From Candidatus Methylophosphatis roskildensis (GTDB taxonomy: Bacteria > Pseudomonadota > Gammaproteobacteria > Burkholderiales > Rhodocyclaceae): a stretch of 64,000 bases of DNA. The position numbers and the translations under genes were made by a program. The stretch lies in contig JADJEV010000002.1 of NCBI GenBank assembly GCA_016708905.1, forward strand, positions 62,001-126,000, in the 5' to 3' direction. The notes beneath the pieces are model-generated. The model was not told where the DNA came from. It did not search any database and worked only from the letters and a program-made list of their open reading frames with translations. Positions 1 through 10,483 of this stretch are shown here, piece by piece. The stretch's first letter is position 1. Every line of letters starts with the position of its first letter.

Positions 1-48
1 TTGTCGCGCCCATGCAGAGCGGGCCGCGGCTCCACCCCGGCCAGCCCG

Positions 49-2250
49 ATGCCCGACCCAAAACGCCGAATCCTCGTCACCAGCGCCCTGCCGTACGCCA
101 ACGGCGCGATCCATTTCGGCCACCTGGTCGAGTACATCCAGACCGATATCTGGGTCCGCTTTCAGCGCATGTGCGGCCACGAGGTCCATTATGTCGGCGC
201 CGACGACCAGCACGGCACGCCGATCATGCTGCGCGCCGAGAAGGAAGGCATCAGCCCGCGTGAACTGGTCGACCGCGTGCTCGGCGAACACGCGCGGGAT
301 TTCTTCGGTGGGCTTGACGCGCAGGCGGCATGGAAGGCCGGAAAGGGCGAACTCGCGGGCTTTCTGGTCAGCTTCGACAACTATCACGAGACCGACTCCG
401 AAGAGAACCGCTGGTTCTGCGAGGACATCTATTCGAAGCTGAAGAGCGCCGACCTCATCGCCACGCGCTCGGTCGAGCAGTTCTACGACCCGCTCAAGCA
501 GATGTTCCTGCCCGACCGCTACATCAAGGGCGAATGCCCGAAGTGCGGCGCCAAGGATCAGTACGGCGATTCCTGCGAGGTCTGCGGCGCCACCTACGCG
601 CCGACCGATCTGAAAAACGCCTATTCGGTGGTCTCGGGCGCCGCGCCCGAGCGACGCGCCAGCGAGCACCATTTCTTTCGCCTGTCGGCGCAGCGGTGTG
701 AGCAGTTCCTGCGCGATTTCACCCAGGGGTCGGGCGTGCTTCAGCCCGAGGCCGCCAACAAGATGAAAGAATGGCTCGGCGAATCAGGAGAAGGCCGGCT
801 TTCGGACTGGGACATCTCGCGCGACGCGCCCTACTTTGGTTTCCGCATTCCGGGCACCGACGACAAGTTCTTCTACGTCTGGCTCGATGCACCGGTCGGG
901 TATTTCGGCAGCTTCCGGAACTACGTGCAGAAGCAGAAAGCGCGCGGCATCGAGATCGATGAAGCGAGCTTCCTGCACGCCGAAAAGGCTGCCGCCGAAG
1001 GCACCGAGATGGTTCATTTCATCGGCAAGGACATCCTCTACTTCCACGCGCTTTTCTGGCCGGCAATGCTGCAGAACGCCGGCTACCGTGTGCCGACACA
1101 GATAAACGCGCACGGCTTTCTCACCGTCAACGGCGAGAAGATGTCGAAGAGCCGCGGCACCTTCATCACCGCCCAGAGCTACCTCGACCTCGGCCTCAAT
1201 CCGGAATGGCTGCGCTACTACTATGCCGCCAAACTCAACGGCTCGATGGAGGACATCGACCTCAACCTGGACGACTTCGTCGCGCGGGTGAATTCGGATC
1301 TGGTCGGCAAATACATCAATATCGCGAGCCGATGCGCGGGCTTTCTTACCCAACGTTTCGATGGCGAAGTAATGCCCCTGGCTGGACAAGAAACCACGCC
1401 ACGTGAATGGAAACTCGAGTGGGATTTCCTCGATGCTGCCGAAGAGGTTGGAAAATCCTACGAGGAGCGGGATTACGGAAAAGCAATTCGTCGAATCATG
1501 GCGCTGGCCGATCAGGCCAACCTTTACGTAAACGACATGGCACCATGGGCAATGGCGAAAGCCAATGATCCCGAAAAGAGACTTCATTTGGTCTGCAGTA
1601 CCGCAATTCGGTGCTTCGCTTACCTCACCGCGTTTCTGAAGCCTGTACTACCGACCACGGCAGCGCGCGTAGAACGGAATCTGCTTGGCATCGAATTCTC
1701 GTGGGACAACCTGCCGAGCGTGGCGATTGCGCGGATTGCGCCCTACAAGCACCTGATGACCCGCATCGACTCCAAGCAGATCGCCGCGCTGGTCGATGCC
1801 AACAAGGAATCGCTCGCCCCTGCCGCGCCGACGCCGCACTCTCAGCAGCGCCATGCCGAGCATCAGCAGCACGTCACGCAGAAGGAAGCCTCTGCAGTGG
1901 ACGAAGACAACGCTCGTATCTCGATCGACGACTTCGCCAAGGTCGATCTGCGCATCGCGAAGATTGTGGCCGCCGACCATGTGGAGGGCGCGGACAAACT
2001 GCTGCGCCTGTCGCTCGACATCGGCGAGGAGAAACCGCGCCAGGTTTTCGCCGGCATCAAGAGCGCCTACGATCCGGCCGCGCTGATAGGCCGGCTCACG
2101 GTGATGGTCGCCAACCTCGCACCGCGCAAGATGAAGTTCGGCATCAGCGAAGGAATGGTGTTGGCGGCATCGGATACCGACAGCAAGACGGCGGGTCTCT
2201 ACATTCTGTCGCCCGATTCGGGTGCCGAACCGGGCATGCGGGTCAAATAG
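49..2250 (+). CDS. metG: methionyl-tRNA synthetase
   Basis: Charges tRNA-Met with methionine in the cytoplasm. The protein has 733 residues, slightly longer than the E. coli enzyme. The class I HIGH-type motif HFGH is at residues 22-25 and KMSKS at about 364-368. A zinc-knuckle pair CPKC / CEVC begins at residue 163. The C-terminal tRNA-binding (EMAP II-like) domain starts around residue 620 with the ISIDDFAKVDLRIAKI motif. The ATG at 49 is chosen because the family consensus starts a few residues before RILVTSALPYANG. The open frame extends to base 1 from a TTG, but those residues look like non-coding extension. The middle of the gene is noticeably less GC-rich than its ends. An IS element lies directly downstream. 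Confidence 0.97.
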   Translation: MPDPKRRILVTSALPYANGAIHFGHLVEYIQTDIWVRFQRMCGHEVHYVGADDQHGTPIMLRAEKEGISPRELVDRVLGEHARDFFGGLDAQAAWKAGKGELAGFLVSFDNYHETDSEENRWFCEDIYSKLKSADLIATRSVEQFYDPLKQMFLPDRYIKGECPKCGAKDQYGDSCEVCGATYAPTDLKNAYSVVSGAAPERRASEHHFFRLSAQRCEQFLRDFTQGSGVLQPEAANKMKEWLGESGEGRLSDWDISRDAPYFGFRIPGTDDKFFYVWLDAPVGYFGSFRNYVQKQKARGIEIDEASFLHAEKAAAEGTEMVHFIGKDILYFHALFWPAMLQNAGYRVPTQINAHGFLTVNGEKMSKSRGTFITAQSYLDLGLNPEWLRYYYAAKLNGSMEDIDLNLDDFVARVNSDLVGKYINIASRCAGFLTQRFDGEVMPLAGQETTPREWKLEWDFLDAAEEVGKSYEERDYGKAIRRIMALADQANLYVNDMAPWAMAKANDPEKRLHLVCSTAIRCFAYLTAFLKPVLPTTAARVERNLLGIEFSWDNLPSVAIARIAPYKHLMTRIDSKQIAALVDANKESLAPAAPTPHSQQRHAEHQQHVTQKEASAVDEDNARISIDDFAKVDLRIAKIVAADHVEGADKLLRLSLDIGEEKPRQVFAGIKSAYDPAALIGRLTVMVANLAPRKMKFGISEGMVLAASDTDSKTAGLYILSPDSGAEPGMRVK

Positions 2251-2307
2251 TCCTGCCGCCATGAAGCCCGATGCCCCCCGGAATTCGCAGCGACTGCAGA
2301 TCACTGC

Positions 2308-3510
2308 TGTCCGGTTAAAGCGCGAATAGATTCAATTGGTTGCCGCTCATGGTGCTTTCGGAACTGGAGTTGATGCCCGGAAAGGCTTGCTGCAAGGGCA
2401 TCTTCTCGAAAAGAGTGACCGACAGAATCTGTAGCAATGTGTAGAGCGAGACATCGAGGGCAAGGCGCTTCTTGACGATGGCGACGAGCACATAGACCGA
2501 CACCGCGATCCAGATTTGCGTCTTGACCGCATTCTCTGAGGTACCGAAGAAGCGCTTGATCCGAGGATGCTGCTTGATCCACTTGAAGAACAACACCACC
2601 TGCCAGCGGTTCTTGTAGAGCGCGCAGATGGTCGCCGCCGGCAATGTCATCTGATTGGTGAGGAAGACGAGCGTCTTGTCGGTCTCGGGATCCTTGAATC
2701 GAACACGGCGCAGATGCGTCGGGTAGTCCTGCTTGGTGTAGAAGCCATCGAGCGCGATTGTCTGGTCGCAAATGATTACGGCATCGCGATCCGTCTTGGC
2801 CGAATAGACGCGATGGAAATCCATGTTCGACTTGGTCCGTGTGACGAAAAAGGATCCCGTCAGATGCAGCGCATGAAGCCTGCCAAAATCGACGTAGCCG
2901 CGATCCATCACGTAGATGGCGCCGGGTTCGGGCAGCAGCAGGTCGAGAGCATGCACGTCGTGCAGCTTGCCCTCGGAGACGTGGATGAAGCTCGGGATAT
3001 TCCCGCGCAGGTCGAGCAGCGTGTGCATCTTCACCGCGGCCTTGGTCGTGCGAAAGTGCGCCCACGGGAAAACCGACAAGCACAGGTCGATGGTTGTGGA
3101 GTCGAGCGCATAGACGGTGTTGGACAATTCCAGCCCAAGATCCTCGCCGGCGTAAAGTGCTCTGGCTTGGCCGATCAGCCGCTGCGCGAAGTCGGCATGA
3201 ATGCGCCAGTCGCGCAATTCGTTGGCGTCGGCCAAGGTCGAGCGCCGAATCGGCTCGCGAAAGCCCATGTGGTAGAGCTTCGCCTCTTGGGCCGACAGAC
3301 ACACTTCGATGTCGCGCAAACTCTCGCGGTAGGTCAGTTGGGCAAAGGCCATCACCCGGAATTGTTCCGCGCAACTCAGAGAGCGAACGCCTTTGTCGCC
3401 ACCGTAACGCGCGACGTACCGGGCGAATGTCGTCCATGGCAGGAAATCCAAGAGCTGGGCGAACAGCGTCTTGCCGATGTTCATGGCTGTCTCCGGGCAA
3501 AAGCCCGACA
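2308..3510 (-). mobile_element. IS4-family insertion sequence (DUF4372 type), about 1.2 kb
   Basis: One transposase ORF fills the element. The 6-bp sequence CACTGC occurs just outside both ends (2302-2307 and 3511-3516), or 7 bp if the following T is counted. This fits a target-site duplication. The terminal 15 bases, TGTCCGGTTAAAGCG on the left and the complement of 3496-3510 on the right, match at 9 of 15 positions, an imperfect inverted repeat. Boundaries are my estimate. The element separates metG from tsaD, 53 bp upstream of the tsaD start. Confidence 0.75.
2315..3484 (-). CDS. IS4-family transposase with catalytic Glu replaced by Val
   Basis: This 389-residue DDE transposase has an N-terminal DUF4372-like region (from MNIGKTLFAQLLDFLPWTTF) and a DDE_Tnp_1-like core. 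The first two acidic residues are visible in ALDSTTIDL and VMDRGYVDF. The third lies in the YREK signature Y-x2-R-x3-E-x6-K, which here reads YKNRWQVVLFFKWIK. The expected Glu is Val, encoded by GTG at 2594-2596 on the complement, one base change from GAG. The ORF is otherwise full length with no frameshift, so this looks like a recent inactivating substitution. The frame stays open upstream to 3613, but the ATG at 3484 is where family homology begins. Confidence 0.9.
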   Translation of the reverse strand: MNIGKTLFAQLLDFLPWTTFARYVARYGGDKGVRSLSCAEQFRVMAFAQLTYRESLRDIEVCLSAQEAKLYHMGFREPIRRSTLADANELRDWRIHADFAQRLIGQARALYAGEDLGLELSNTVYALDSTTIDLCLSVFPWAHFRTTKAAVKMHTLLDLRGNIPSFIHVSEGKLHDVHALDLLLPEPGAIYVMDRGYVDFGRLHALHLTGSFFVTRTKSNMDFHRVYSAKTDRDAVIICDQTIALDGFYTKQDYPTHLRRVRFKDPETDKTLVFLTNQMTLPAATICALYKNRWQVVLFFKWIKQHPRIKRFFGTSENAVKTQIWIAVSVYVLVAIVKKRLALDVSLYTLLQILSVTLFEKMPLQQAFPGINSSSESTMSGNQLNLFAL

Positions 3511-3563
3511 CACTGCTAGGCGCCGGTCGCGTACAGTGACCACTTTGCCGCCGAGTCTCGAAC

Positions 3564-4577
3564 ATGCGCGTGTTGGGCATCGAATCGTCCTGTGACGAAA
3601 CCGGCGTCGCCATCTACGATACCGAAACGGGCCTGCGCGCCCACGCCGTGCATACGCAGATCGATCTGCACGCCGAGTATGGCGGGGTGGTGCCGGAACT
3701 AGCGTCGCGCGACCATATCCGGCGGCTTGTGCCGTTGATCAGGAAGGTGCTGCGCGAGGCGGGCTGCGAGCTTGCCGGTATCGATGCTGTCGCCTATACC
3801 GCAGGACCGGGGCTGGCCGGTGCGCTGCTGGTCGGCGCCAGCGTGGCCGAGGCGCTGGCTGCCGCACGCAGTTTGCCGGCGTTGCCGATCCATCACCTCG
3901 AAGGACACCTGCTGTCGCCGATGCTGTCGGCCGATCCGCCGCGCTTTCCGTTTGTCGCCCTGCTGGTGTCGGGCGGACATACCCAATTGATGCGGGTTGG
4001 CGGCGTCGGCGACTATCAACTGCTCGGCGAGAGCCTCGATGACGCCGCGGGTGAGGCTTTCGACAAGACCGCCAAGCTGATGGGCTTGGGTTATCCGGGT
4101 GGTCCAAAGCTGTCGCAATTGGCAGAATCGGGCAAGCCCGGCCGCTTCAAGCTGCCGCGGCCGATGCTCAACTCCGGTGACCTGTCTTTTTCCTTCAGCG
4201 GGTTGAAGACGGCCGTGCTGACGCTGATGACGGAACGGACCTTGTCGGAAACCGATCGCTCCGACTTGGCAGCGGATTTTCAGGCGGCCGTGGTCGACGT
4301 GCTGGTCGCCAAGTCGATCGCCGCCGTGGCGAAGTGCGGACTCGATCAGTTCGTCGTGGCCGGCGGTGTCGGCGCCAACCGTCATTTGCGTGACCAACTG
4401 AATGCTGCGGGCACGCGCGGAGGCTTCAGCGTCTTTTACCCCGAGTTCGAATTGTGCACCGACAACGGTGCAATGATTGCCTTTGCCGGCGCATTGCGCC
4501 TGCAGTCCGGAAAAGTGACGCCGGGAAGTGGCGCCTTCGCAGTCAGCCCGCGCTGGCCCTTGGCTTCGCTGTCCTGA
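3564..4577 (+). CDS. tsaD: tRNA N6-adenosine threonylcarbamoyltransferase TsaD
   Basis: Catalyses transfer of the threonylcarbamoyl group to A37 of ANN-decoding tRNAs, acting with TsaB, TsaE and TsaC. The 337-residue protein has the N-terminal GIESSCDETG motif, the metal-binding histidines at 111 and 115 (HHLEGH), SGGHTQ at 136-141, and a C-terminal VAGGVGANRHLR nucleotide-binding segment. The IS insertion ends 53 bp upstream, so the native promoter may have been separated from the gene. It is convergent with plsY, whose stop codon lies 29 bp away. Confidence 0.97.
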   Translation: MRVLGIESSCDETGVAIYDTETGLRAHAVHTQIDLHAEYGGVVPELASRDHIRRLVPLIRKVLREAGCELAGIDAVAYTAGPGLAGALLVGASVAEALAAARSLPALPIHHLEGHLLSPMLSADPPRFPFVALLVSGGHTQLMRVGGVGDYQLLGESLDDAAGEAFDKTAKLMGLGYPGGPKLSQLAESGKPGRFKLPRPMLNSGDLSFSFSGLKTAVLTLMTERTLSETDRSDLAADFQAAVVDVLVAKSIAAVAKCGLDQFVVAGGVGANRHLRDQLNAAGTRGGFSVFYPEFELCTDNGAMIAFAGALRLQSGKVTPGSGAFAVSPRWPLASLS

Positions 4578-4605
4578 GGTTTCACTGCGCGGGCGATGCC
4601 GGCGC

Positions 4606-5214
4606 CTACTTCTCGCCGATCCTGCCTTCCGTACCGGCGAGCAGGCGCTGAATATTGCCCATGTGACGCCAGGTCAGGATCGCCGACATCGCGACGATGC
4701 CCAGAATCTCGACCCGAAAGCCGATCACCCAGATCGCCGCCAGCGGCGCGAACAAGCCGGCGCATACCGAGGCCAGCGACGAGTAGCGCGTCAATACCGC
4801 CACCACCAGCCAGGCCAGCAGTGTACCGAGGCCCAGCCATGGATTGAGGGCGAGCACGGCCCCGGCTGCGGTCGCGACCCCCTTGCCGCCCTTGAAACCG
4901 AGAAATATCGGGAATACGTGGCCGACCAAGGCAGCGAGACCGACCAGCGCCACGACCAGGGGCACGGTGGCGTTGTCGAACCACTGCGGGCCGAGAGAGC
5001 GGGCAAGCCAGACCGCGAATGCGCCCTTTGCAGCATCGCCGATCAGCGTGAGCAGCGCTGCAAGCTTGTTGCCGGTGCGCAGCACATTGGTCGCACCCGG
5101 GTTGCCGGAACCGAAACTGCGTGGGTCAGCCAGACCGAACAACCGGCTCACCACTACCGCGAACGGTACCGAGCCGATCAGATAGGCGACGACGACAAAC
5201 AGCAACAGGCTCAT
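4606..5214 (-). CDS. plsY: glycerol-3-phosphate acyltransferase PlsY
   Basis: Inner-membrane enzyme that acylates glycerol-3-phosphate from acyl-phosphate, the first step of phospholipid synthesis. It has 202 residues with five or more predicted membrane helices. The three PlsY signatures are visible: GSGNPGATNVLRT, GHVFPIFLGFKGGKGVAT, and the C-terminal WRHMGNIQRLL region. The ATG at 5214 sits only two bases outside the end of a 239-bp repeat element. The element terminus supplies the nearest Shine-Dalgarno-like GAGGA (5226-5230 on the complement, 11-nt spacing). Any promoter must therefore lie in or beyond the repeat. Confidence 0.96.
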   Translation of the reverse strand: MSLLLFVVVAYLIGSVPFAVVVSRLFGLADPRSFGSGNPGATNVLRTGNKLAALLTLIGDAAKGAFAVWLARSLGPQWFDNATVPLVVALVGLAALVGHVFPIFLGFKGGKGVATAAGAVLALNPWLGLGTLLAWLVVAVLTRYSSLASVCAGLFAPLAAIWVIGFRVEILGIVAMSAILTWRHMGNIQRLLAGTEGRIGEK

Positions 5215-5216
5215 TG

Positions 5217-5455
5217 AACCTAGATTCCTCAGTTGGACGCGCCCGATGGTACGTTCGGGCAGGTGTATGGCGCGAAGCGACGACGCAGCAGGGCCGCTCC
5301 CTGCAAGGAGGAGCGACAAAGCCAGACGCCTGCCCGGACGTGCCAGCGGGTGCGTAGCGGGCTCACCCGTTTGGTGAGGCTCGTCGAAGCGGCATCGGCC
5401 ACGCTCCATCTGAGATTGTAAGGGCCACGCAGCGACCAACTGAGGAATCTAGGTT
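5217..5455. repeat. 239-bp MITE-like repeat, copy 1
   Basis: The sequence is bounded by a perfect 20-bp inverted repeat, AACCTAGATTCCTCAGTTGG at the left and its complement at the right. A second copy of identical length is at 44541-44779. I count 8 substitutions and no gaps between them (about 97% identity). Both copies are flanked on both sides by TGA (TTGA on the left), either part of the element or a short target duplication. Short ORFs cross it on both strands, but nothing resembles a transposase. The copy occupies the divergent plsY-folB intergenic space. Confidence 0.9.
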
Positions 5456-5471
5456 GAAGTGACTGGCGGCC

Positions 5472-5493
5472 TTAGAATGGCGCGAATTCTATC
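5472..5493. promoter_or_regulatory. inverted TAGAAT / ATTCTA motif upstream of folB
   Basis: TTAGAATGG, two bases, then CGAATTCTATC form an interrupted palindrome 45 bp before the folB start. A nearly identical motif lies between mpl and the gene at 36591. TAGAAT resembles a sigma-70 -10 box and occurs on both strands, so the motif may be a pair of face-to-face -10 elements. Confidence 0.4.
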
Positions 5494-5537
5494 AGGCGGA
5501 CCGGCATGGGCCGGCCGACAAGGCGAGGGGCAGCGTC

Positions 5538-5897
5538 GTGGATTTCATCTTTATCGAAGACATGCGGGCGATCGCCTGGGTCGGCGTTTTCGACCGCGAG
5601 AAGGCCGCGCCGCAGATGCTGCAAATCGATCTGACCTTCGGCGTGCCCGATGCGGCGGCGGAAAACGACGACATCGCCGACACCATCGGCTACGACGCGG
5701 TGATCAATCGCATTCGCGCGGAACTGGAAAAGTCGCGCTTCAATCTGCTCGAGACGCTGGGCGAGCACATCGTCAAGTTGATGTTCGACGAGTTCAAGGC
5801 GCCGTGGGTCAAGATCTCCATCGCCAAGGCGGGCATCATGAAAGACGTCAAGCGCGTCGGCGTCTTCATAGAGCGGGGGCGCGACAAGCCGACCTGA
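5538..5897 (+). CDS. folB: dihydroneopterin aldolase
   Basis: Cleaves 7,8-dihydroneopterin to 6-hydroxymethyl-dihydropterin and glycolaldehyde in folate synthesis. The protein has 119 residues, the normal family length. It contains IEDMRAIAWVGVFDREK near the N-terminus, TIGYDAV in the middle and the conserved lysine region SIAKAGIMKDVKRVGVFIER near the C-terminus. The start is GTG with GAGGGG about nine bases upstream. A conserved TAGAAT-type motif lies 45 bp before the start and the 239-bp repeat ends 82 bp before it. Convergent with ybaK, separated by six bases. Confidence 0.95.
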   Translation: MDFIFIEDMRAIAWVGVFDREKAAPQMLQIDLTFGVPDAAAENDDIADTIGYDAVINRIRAELEKSRFNLLETLGEHIVKLMFDEFKAPWVKISIAKAGIMKDVKRVGVFIERGRDKPT

Positions 5898-5903
5898 GCC
5901 GCC

Positions 5904-6395
5904 TCAATCGGGAAGGGCGCACTGCACCAGGGTAGGTCTAAGCGCCTGCATCAGGTCGTGCGGGTGGACGCCGACCAGATAGCCGCGCCGCCCGCCATTG
6001 ATGTAGATCAGCGGCAGATTGAAAATGGATTTCTCGACATAGATGGGCAGGGTCTTCCTTGTGCCGAACGGGCTCGTGCCGCCAACCAGATAGCCGGTGT
6101 GCCGCTGCGCCGCTTCCGGTGTGCAAGTTTCGATATGCTTGGCTCCGATCTGCCGCGCGAGTTCCTTGGTCGACACCTTGCGGTCACCGTGCATCAGCAC
6201 GATGAACGGTTTCTTCGCCTCGTCTTCCATCACCAGCGTCTTCACGACCGCGTGCTCGTCGACATTCAGTTCGCGGGCGGACACCCGGGTTCCACCATGC
6301 TCCTCGTAGTCATAGAGGTGATTCGAGTGCGCGATCCGGTGGGTATGCAGGAACTTGGTGGCCGGTGTCTCCGGCGCGTGGTCGGGCTTGTTCAT
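5904..6395 (-). CDS. ybaK: Cys-tRNA(Pro)/Cys-tRNA(Cys) deacylase YbaK-type
   Basis: A 163-residue trans-editing protein that hydrolyses misacylated Cys-tRNA(Pro). The family pattern is clear: TPATKFLHTHRIAHSNHLYDY at the N-terminus, a conserved lysine in VVKTLVMED, and LVGGTSPFGTRKTLPIYVEKS carrying the G-x-x-P loop. It is followed on the same strand by nothing close, and sits 68 bp downstream of ogt, so the two may be co-transcribed. Confidence 0.93.
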   Translation of the reverse strand: MNKPDHAPETPATKFLHTHRIAHSNHLYDYEEHGGTRVSARELNVDEHAVVKTLVMEDEAKKPFIVLMHGDRKVSTKELARQIGAKHIETCTPEAAQRHTGYLVGGTSPFGTRKTLPIYVEKSIFNLPLIYINGGRRGYLVGVHPHDLMQALRPTLVQCALPD

Positions 6396-6463
6396 GTCGA
6401 ATCCTCGGTCGGACTATTGCCGCACACTATGCCAAACGCGATTGCCGACGGCGTTGACCCTGC

Positions 6464-6964
6464 TCAACCGACGCGAATACGGCCTTCGTGTTCCAGCAGC
6501 CAGCGCTTGATGTCCAGCAGGAAGCCATCTGTCGCGTGCGCGAAACCGCCGAAGCCGCCGTTCAGGCCGCGCGTCGAAGCCACCACGCGATGGCACGGCA
6601 CCACGATTGGGTATGGGTTGGCACCGCAGGCCTGACCTACGGCGCGCGCCGCGGAACCGATTCGCCCGGCAAGTTCGCCATAGGTCAGTGTCTCGCCACA
6701 GGCAATGTACGAGATCTCCTGCCAGACGCGCTGCTGAAATGCACTACCCACCGGCGCGAGCGGAAGGTCGAAGCGAAACGCCGGCTCCTGCAACCAGGCG
6801 CGCATCTGGCGGACCGCCTCGCTTGCCAGGGGCGATCGCGGGGCCAGTTCGGCCTGCACCGGCAGGTAATCCAGCGCCGTAACCGCGGACCCTGTGCAGC
6901 GCAGGCCCACGGCGCCGTGCGGCAGGCCAACGATGGCGGCGTAGGGAAGATCGGTCTGCGTCAT
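6464..6964 (-). CDS. ogt: methylated-DNA--protein-cysteine methyltransferase
   Basis: Repairs O6-methylguanine by irreversible transfer of the methyl group to an active-site cysteine. The 166-residue protein carries PCHRVV with Cys124 as acceptor, preceded by the YGELAGRIGSAARAVGQACGANP helix-turn-helix and Asn hinge, all hallmarks of Ogt/MGMT. The start at 6964 (MTQTDLP) avoids overlap with the upstream DUF1850 gene. A longer in-frame extension to 7162 reads through that gene and is unlikely. Confidence 0.93.
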   Translation of the reverse strand: MTQTDLPYAAIVGLPHGAVGLRCTGSAVTALDYLPVQAELAPRSPLASEAVRQMRAWLQEPAFRFDLPLAPVGSAFQQRVWQEISYIACGETLTYGELAGRIGSAARAVGQACGANPYPIVVPCHRVVASTRGLNGGFGGFAHATDGFLLDIKRWLLEHEGRIRVG

Positions 6965-7038
6965 GATGCAGATTCTGCGCGCGGCGTTCGACTCCGGCAA
7001 GCACGCGATGGAAGAGGGCGCCGCAATGCGCTTGGTCT

Positions 7039-7448
7039 TCACTGCTTGCGATCGGATCGATTTGCCTTGTCGTTCTCCGGGCAAGCGATCAACTTGGCAG
7101 AAGTGGCGATTCCCAGACCCGGGATCGCCTGGGAAAGCGTTCGGCACTTCCCGGATACGCAAAACTCGTAGTCCGGCACCTCGCTCGAGCGCGCGAGTTC
7201 TATGAACGCCTGCACGCCAATTGCCGGGTGGTAATGCCAGATGCCATCGCGCAACTCGGCGCCCGCCGGCGGTTCCATGCCGGCGCCCGTGCCACGAATG
7301 CGCGCCTCGACGATCTCCAGTCCGGCAGGGCTAATGCGCCAGTCCTCCTCCCAGCGGATCTTCTCGATCGAGTGTGTCCAGGCCAGCGTGAAGTCGCTGA
7401 TCGGCAGGGTCGCGAGCAGGGCTGCGCCGGCCCAAACGCACAATGTCA

Positions 7449-7449
<1 letters not shown>
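7039..7449 (-). CDS. DUF1850 protein, TRAP-transporter associated
   Basis: A 136-residue protein beginning MTLCVWAGAALLATLP, which looks like a signal or membrane segment. It then has FTLAWTHSIEKIRWEEDWRI, typical of DUF1850 proteins encoded next to TAXI-type TRAP transporters. Its ATG overlaps the stop codon of the permease gene (ATGA), indicating translational coupling. The function of the family is not established. A role at the periplasmic face of the transporter is inferred from position. Confidence 0.8.
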
Positions 7450-9490
<2,041 letters not shown>

Positions 9491-9494
<4 letters not shown>

Positions 9495-10441
9495 TTGATC
9501 AGGCCGGCTTCCCGGTAATACTTCTCGGCACCCGGGTGTAGCGGCAGCGGCATTGCCCGGGCGGCGTTTTCCTTGCTGATCCCCTTGGCGGCCGCGTGTG
9601 CGGCGACCATCGCGTCGAGGTTCTCGAACATCGACTTGGTCATCGCATAGACCACGTCGGCAGGGACACCGGCATGGGTCACCAGAAAGTTCTGGATCGC
9701 CACCGTGTTCACCGGCTGGTCCTGGCCTTCGTAGGTCTTCGCGGGAATCGCGGCCGCGTTGTAGGCGGGGTCGCCGATTTTGGCGACCACCTCGGCCGGC
9801 ACCGCCACGATCACGATCTTGACCGCGGTCGCCAGGTCGCGCACCGCCGCCACGCCGAGGCCAGCGGAAATCAGCGTCGCGTCGAGCTGGCGGTTCTTCA
9901 TCAACTCGACTGATTCGCCGAACGGCAAGTATTCGACCTTGGCGAAATCCTTGTAGGAGAGACCGGCGCCCTTGAAGATCGCCCGTGCGTTGAGTTCGGT
10001 ACCGGATTTCGGCGCGCCCACCGCGACGCGCTTGCCCTTGAGGTCGGCGATCGACTTGATGCCCGAATCCGCGCTCGCCACGATCTGTATGTAGTTGGGA
10101 TAGATCGCCGCCAGGCCACGCAGCTTTTTCAACGGTGTGGCGAAGCCAGCCTCGGCCTCGCCCTTCCAGGCATCCGACAGCGCATCGCCGAGCGTGAATC
10201 CCACCTCGCCGCGACCGGCCTGCAGCAGATTGAGATTCTCGGCACTCGCCTTGGTCGCCTGCACGGTGGCCTTGGCGTTCGGCAGCGCCTTGCCGTAGAT
10301 CTGTGTCAGCGCCACGCCGAGCGGGTAATACACGCCGCTGGTGCCGCCTGTCAGCACGTTGATGAACTGCTGGGCGTGCGCTACGCCGGCGCCAGCGACG
10401 AATGCCAGGATTGCGAGACCGCGAACCAGATTGCTTGTCAT
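9491..10441 (-). CDS. TAXI-family TRAP transporter solute-binding protein
   Basis: A 316-residue periplasmic binding protein. The signal peptide is MTSNLVRGLAILAFVAGAGVAHA, with cleavage before QQF. The mature N-terminus INVLTGGTSGVYYPLG is the TAXI family signature. The two-lobed fold is suggested by KGKRVAVGAPKSGTELNARAI and the hinge regions after it. It overlaps the fused permease by four bases, so binding protein, permease and DUF1850 protein form one operon. A chalcone-isomerase-like gene lies 42 bp upstream on the same strand. Confidence 0.92.
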
Positions 10442-10483
10442 GATGCCTCCGTGTTGTTGTCGTTGTGGGCCGCTCGGCCCGAT

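Noticed and set aside
784..1587. 267-codon minus-strand frame inside metG
   Set aside because: Antisense shadow of metG, with no family resemblance.
3485..3613. Extended transposase N-terminus
   Set aside because: The 43 upstream codons run out of the IS into the tsaD gene region and lack homology.
5233..5421. 62-codon ORF inside the 239-bp repeat, similar to one at 44557-44781
   Set aside because: It lies entirely inside a repeat element. Substitutions are not biased to silent positions as far as I can see, so I treat it as non-coding.
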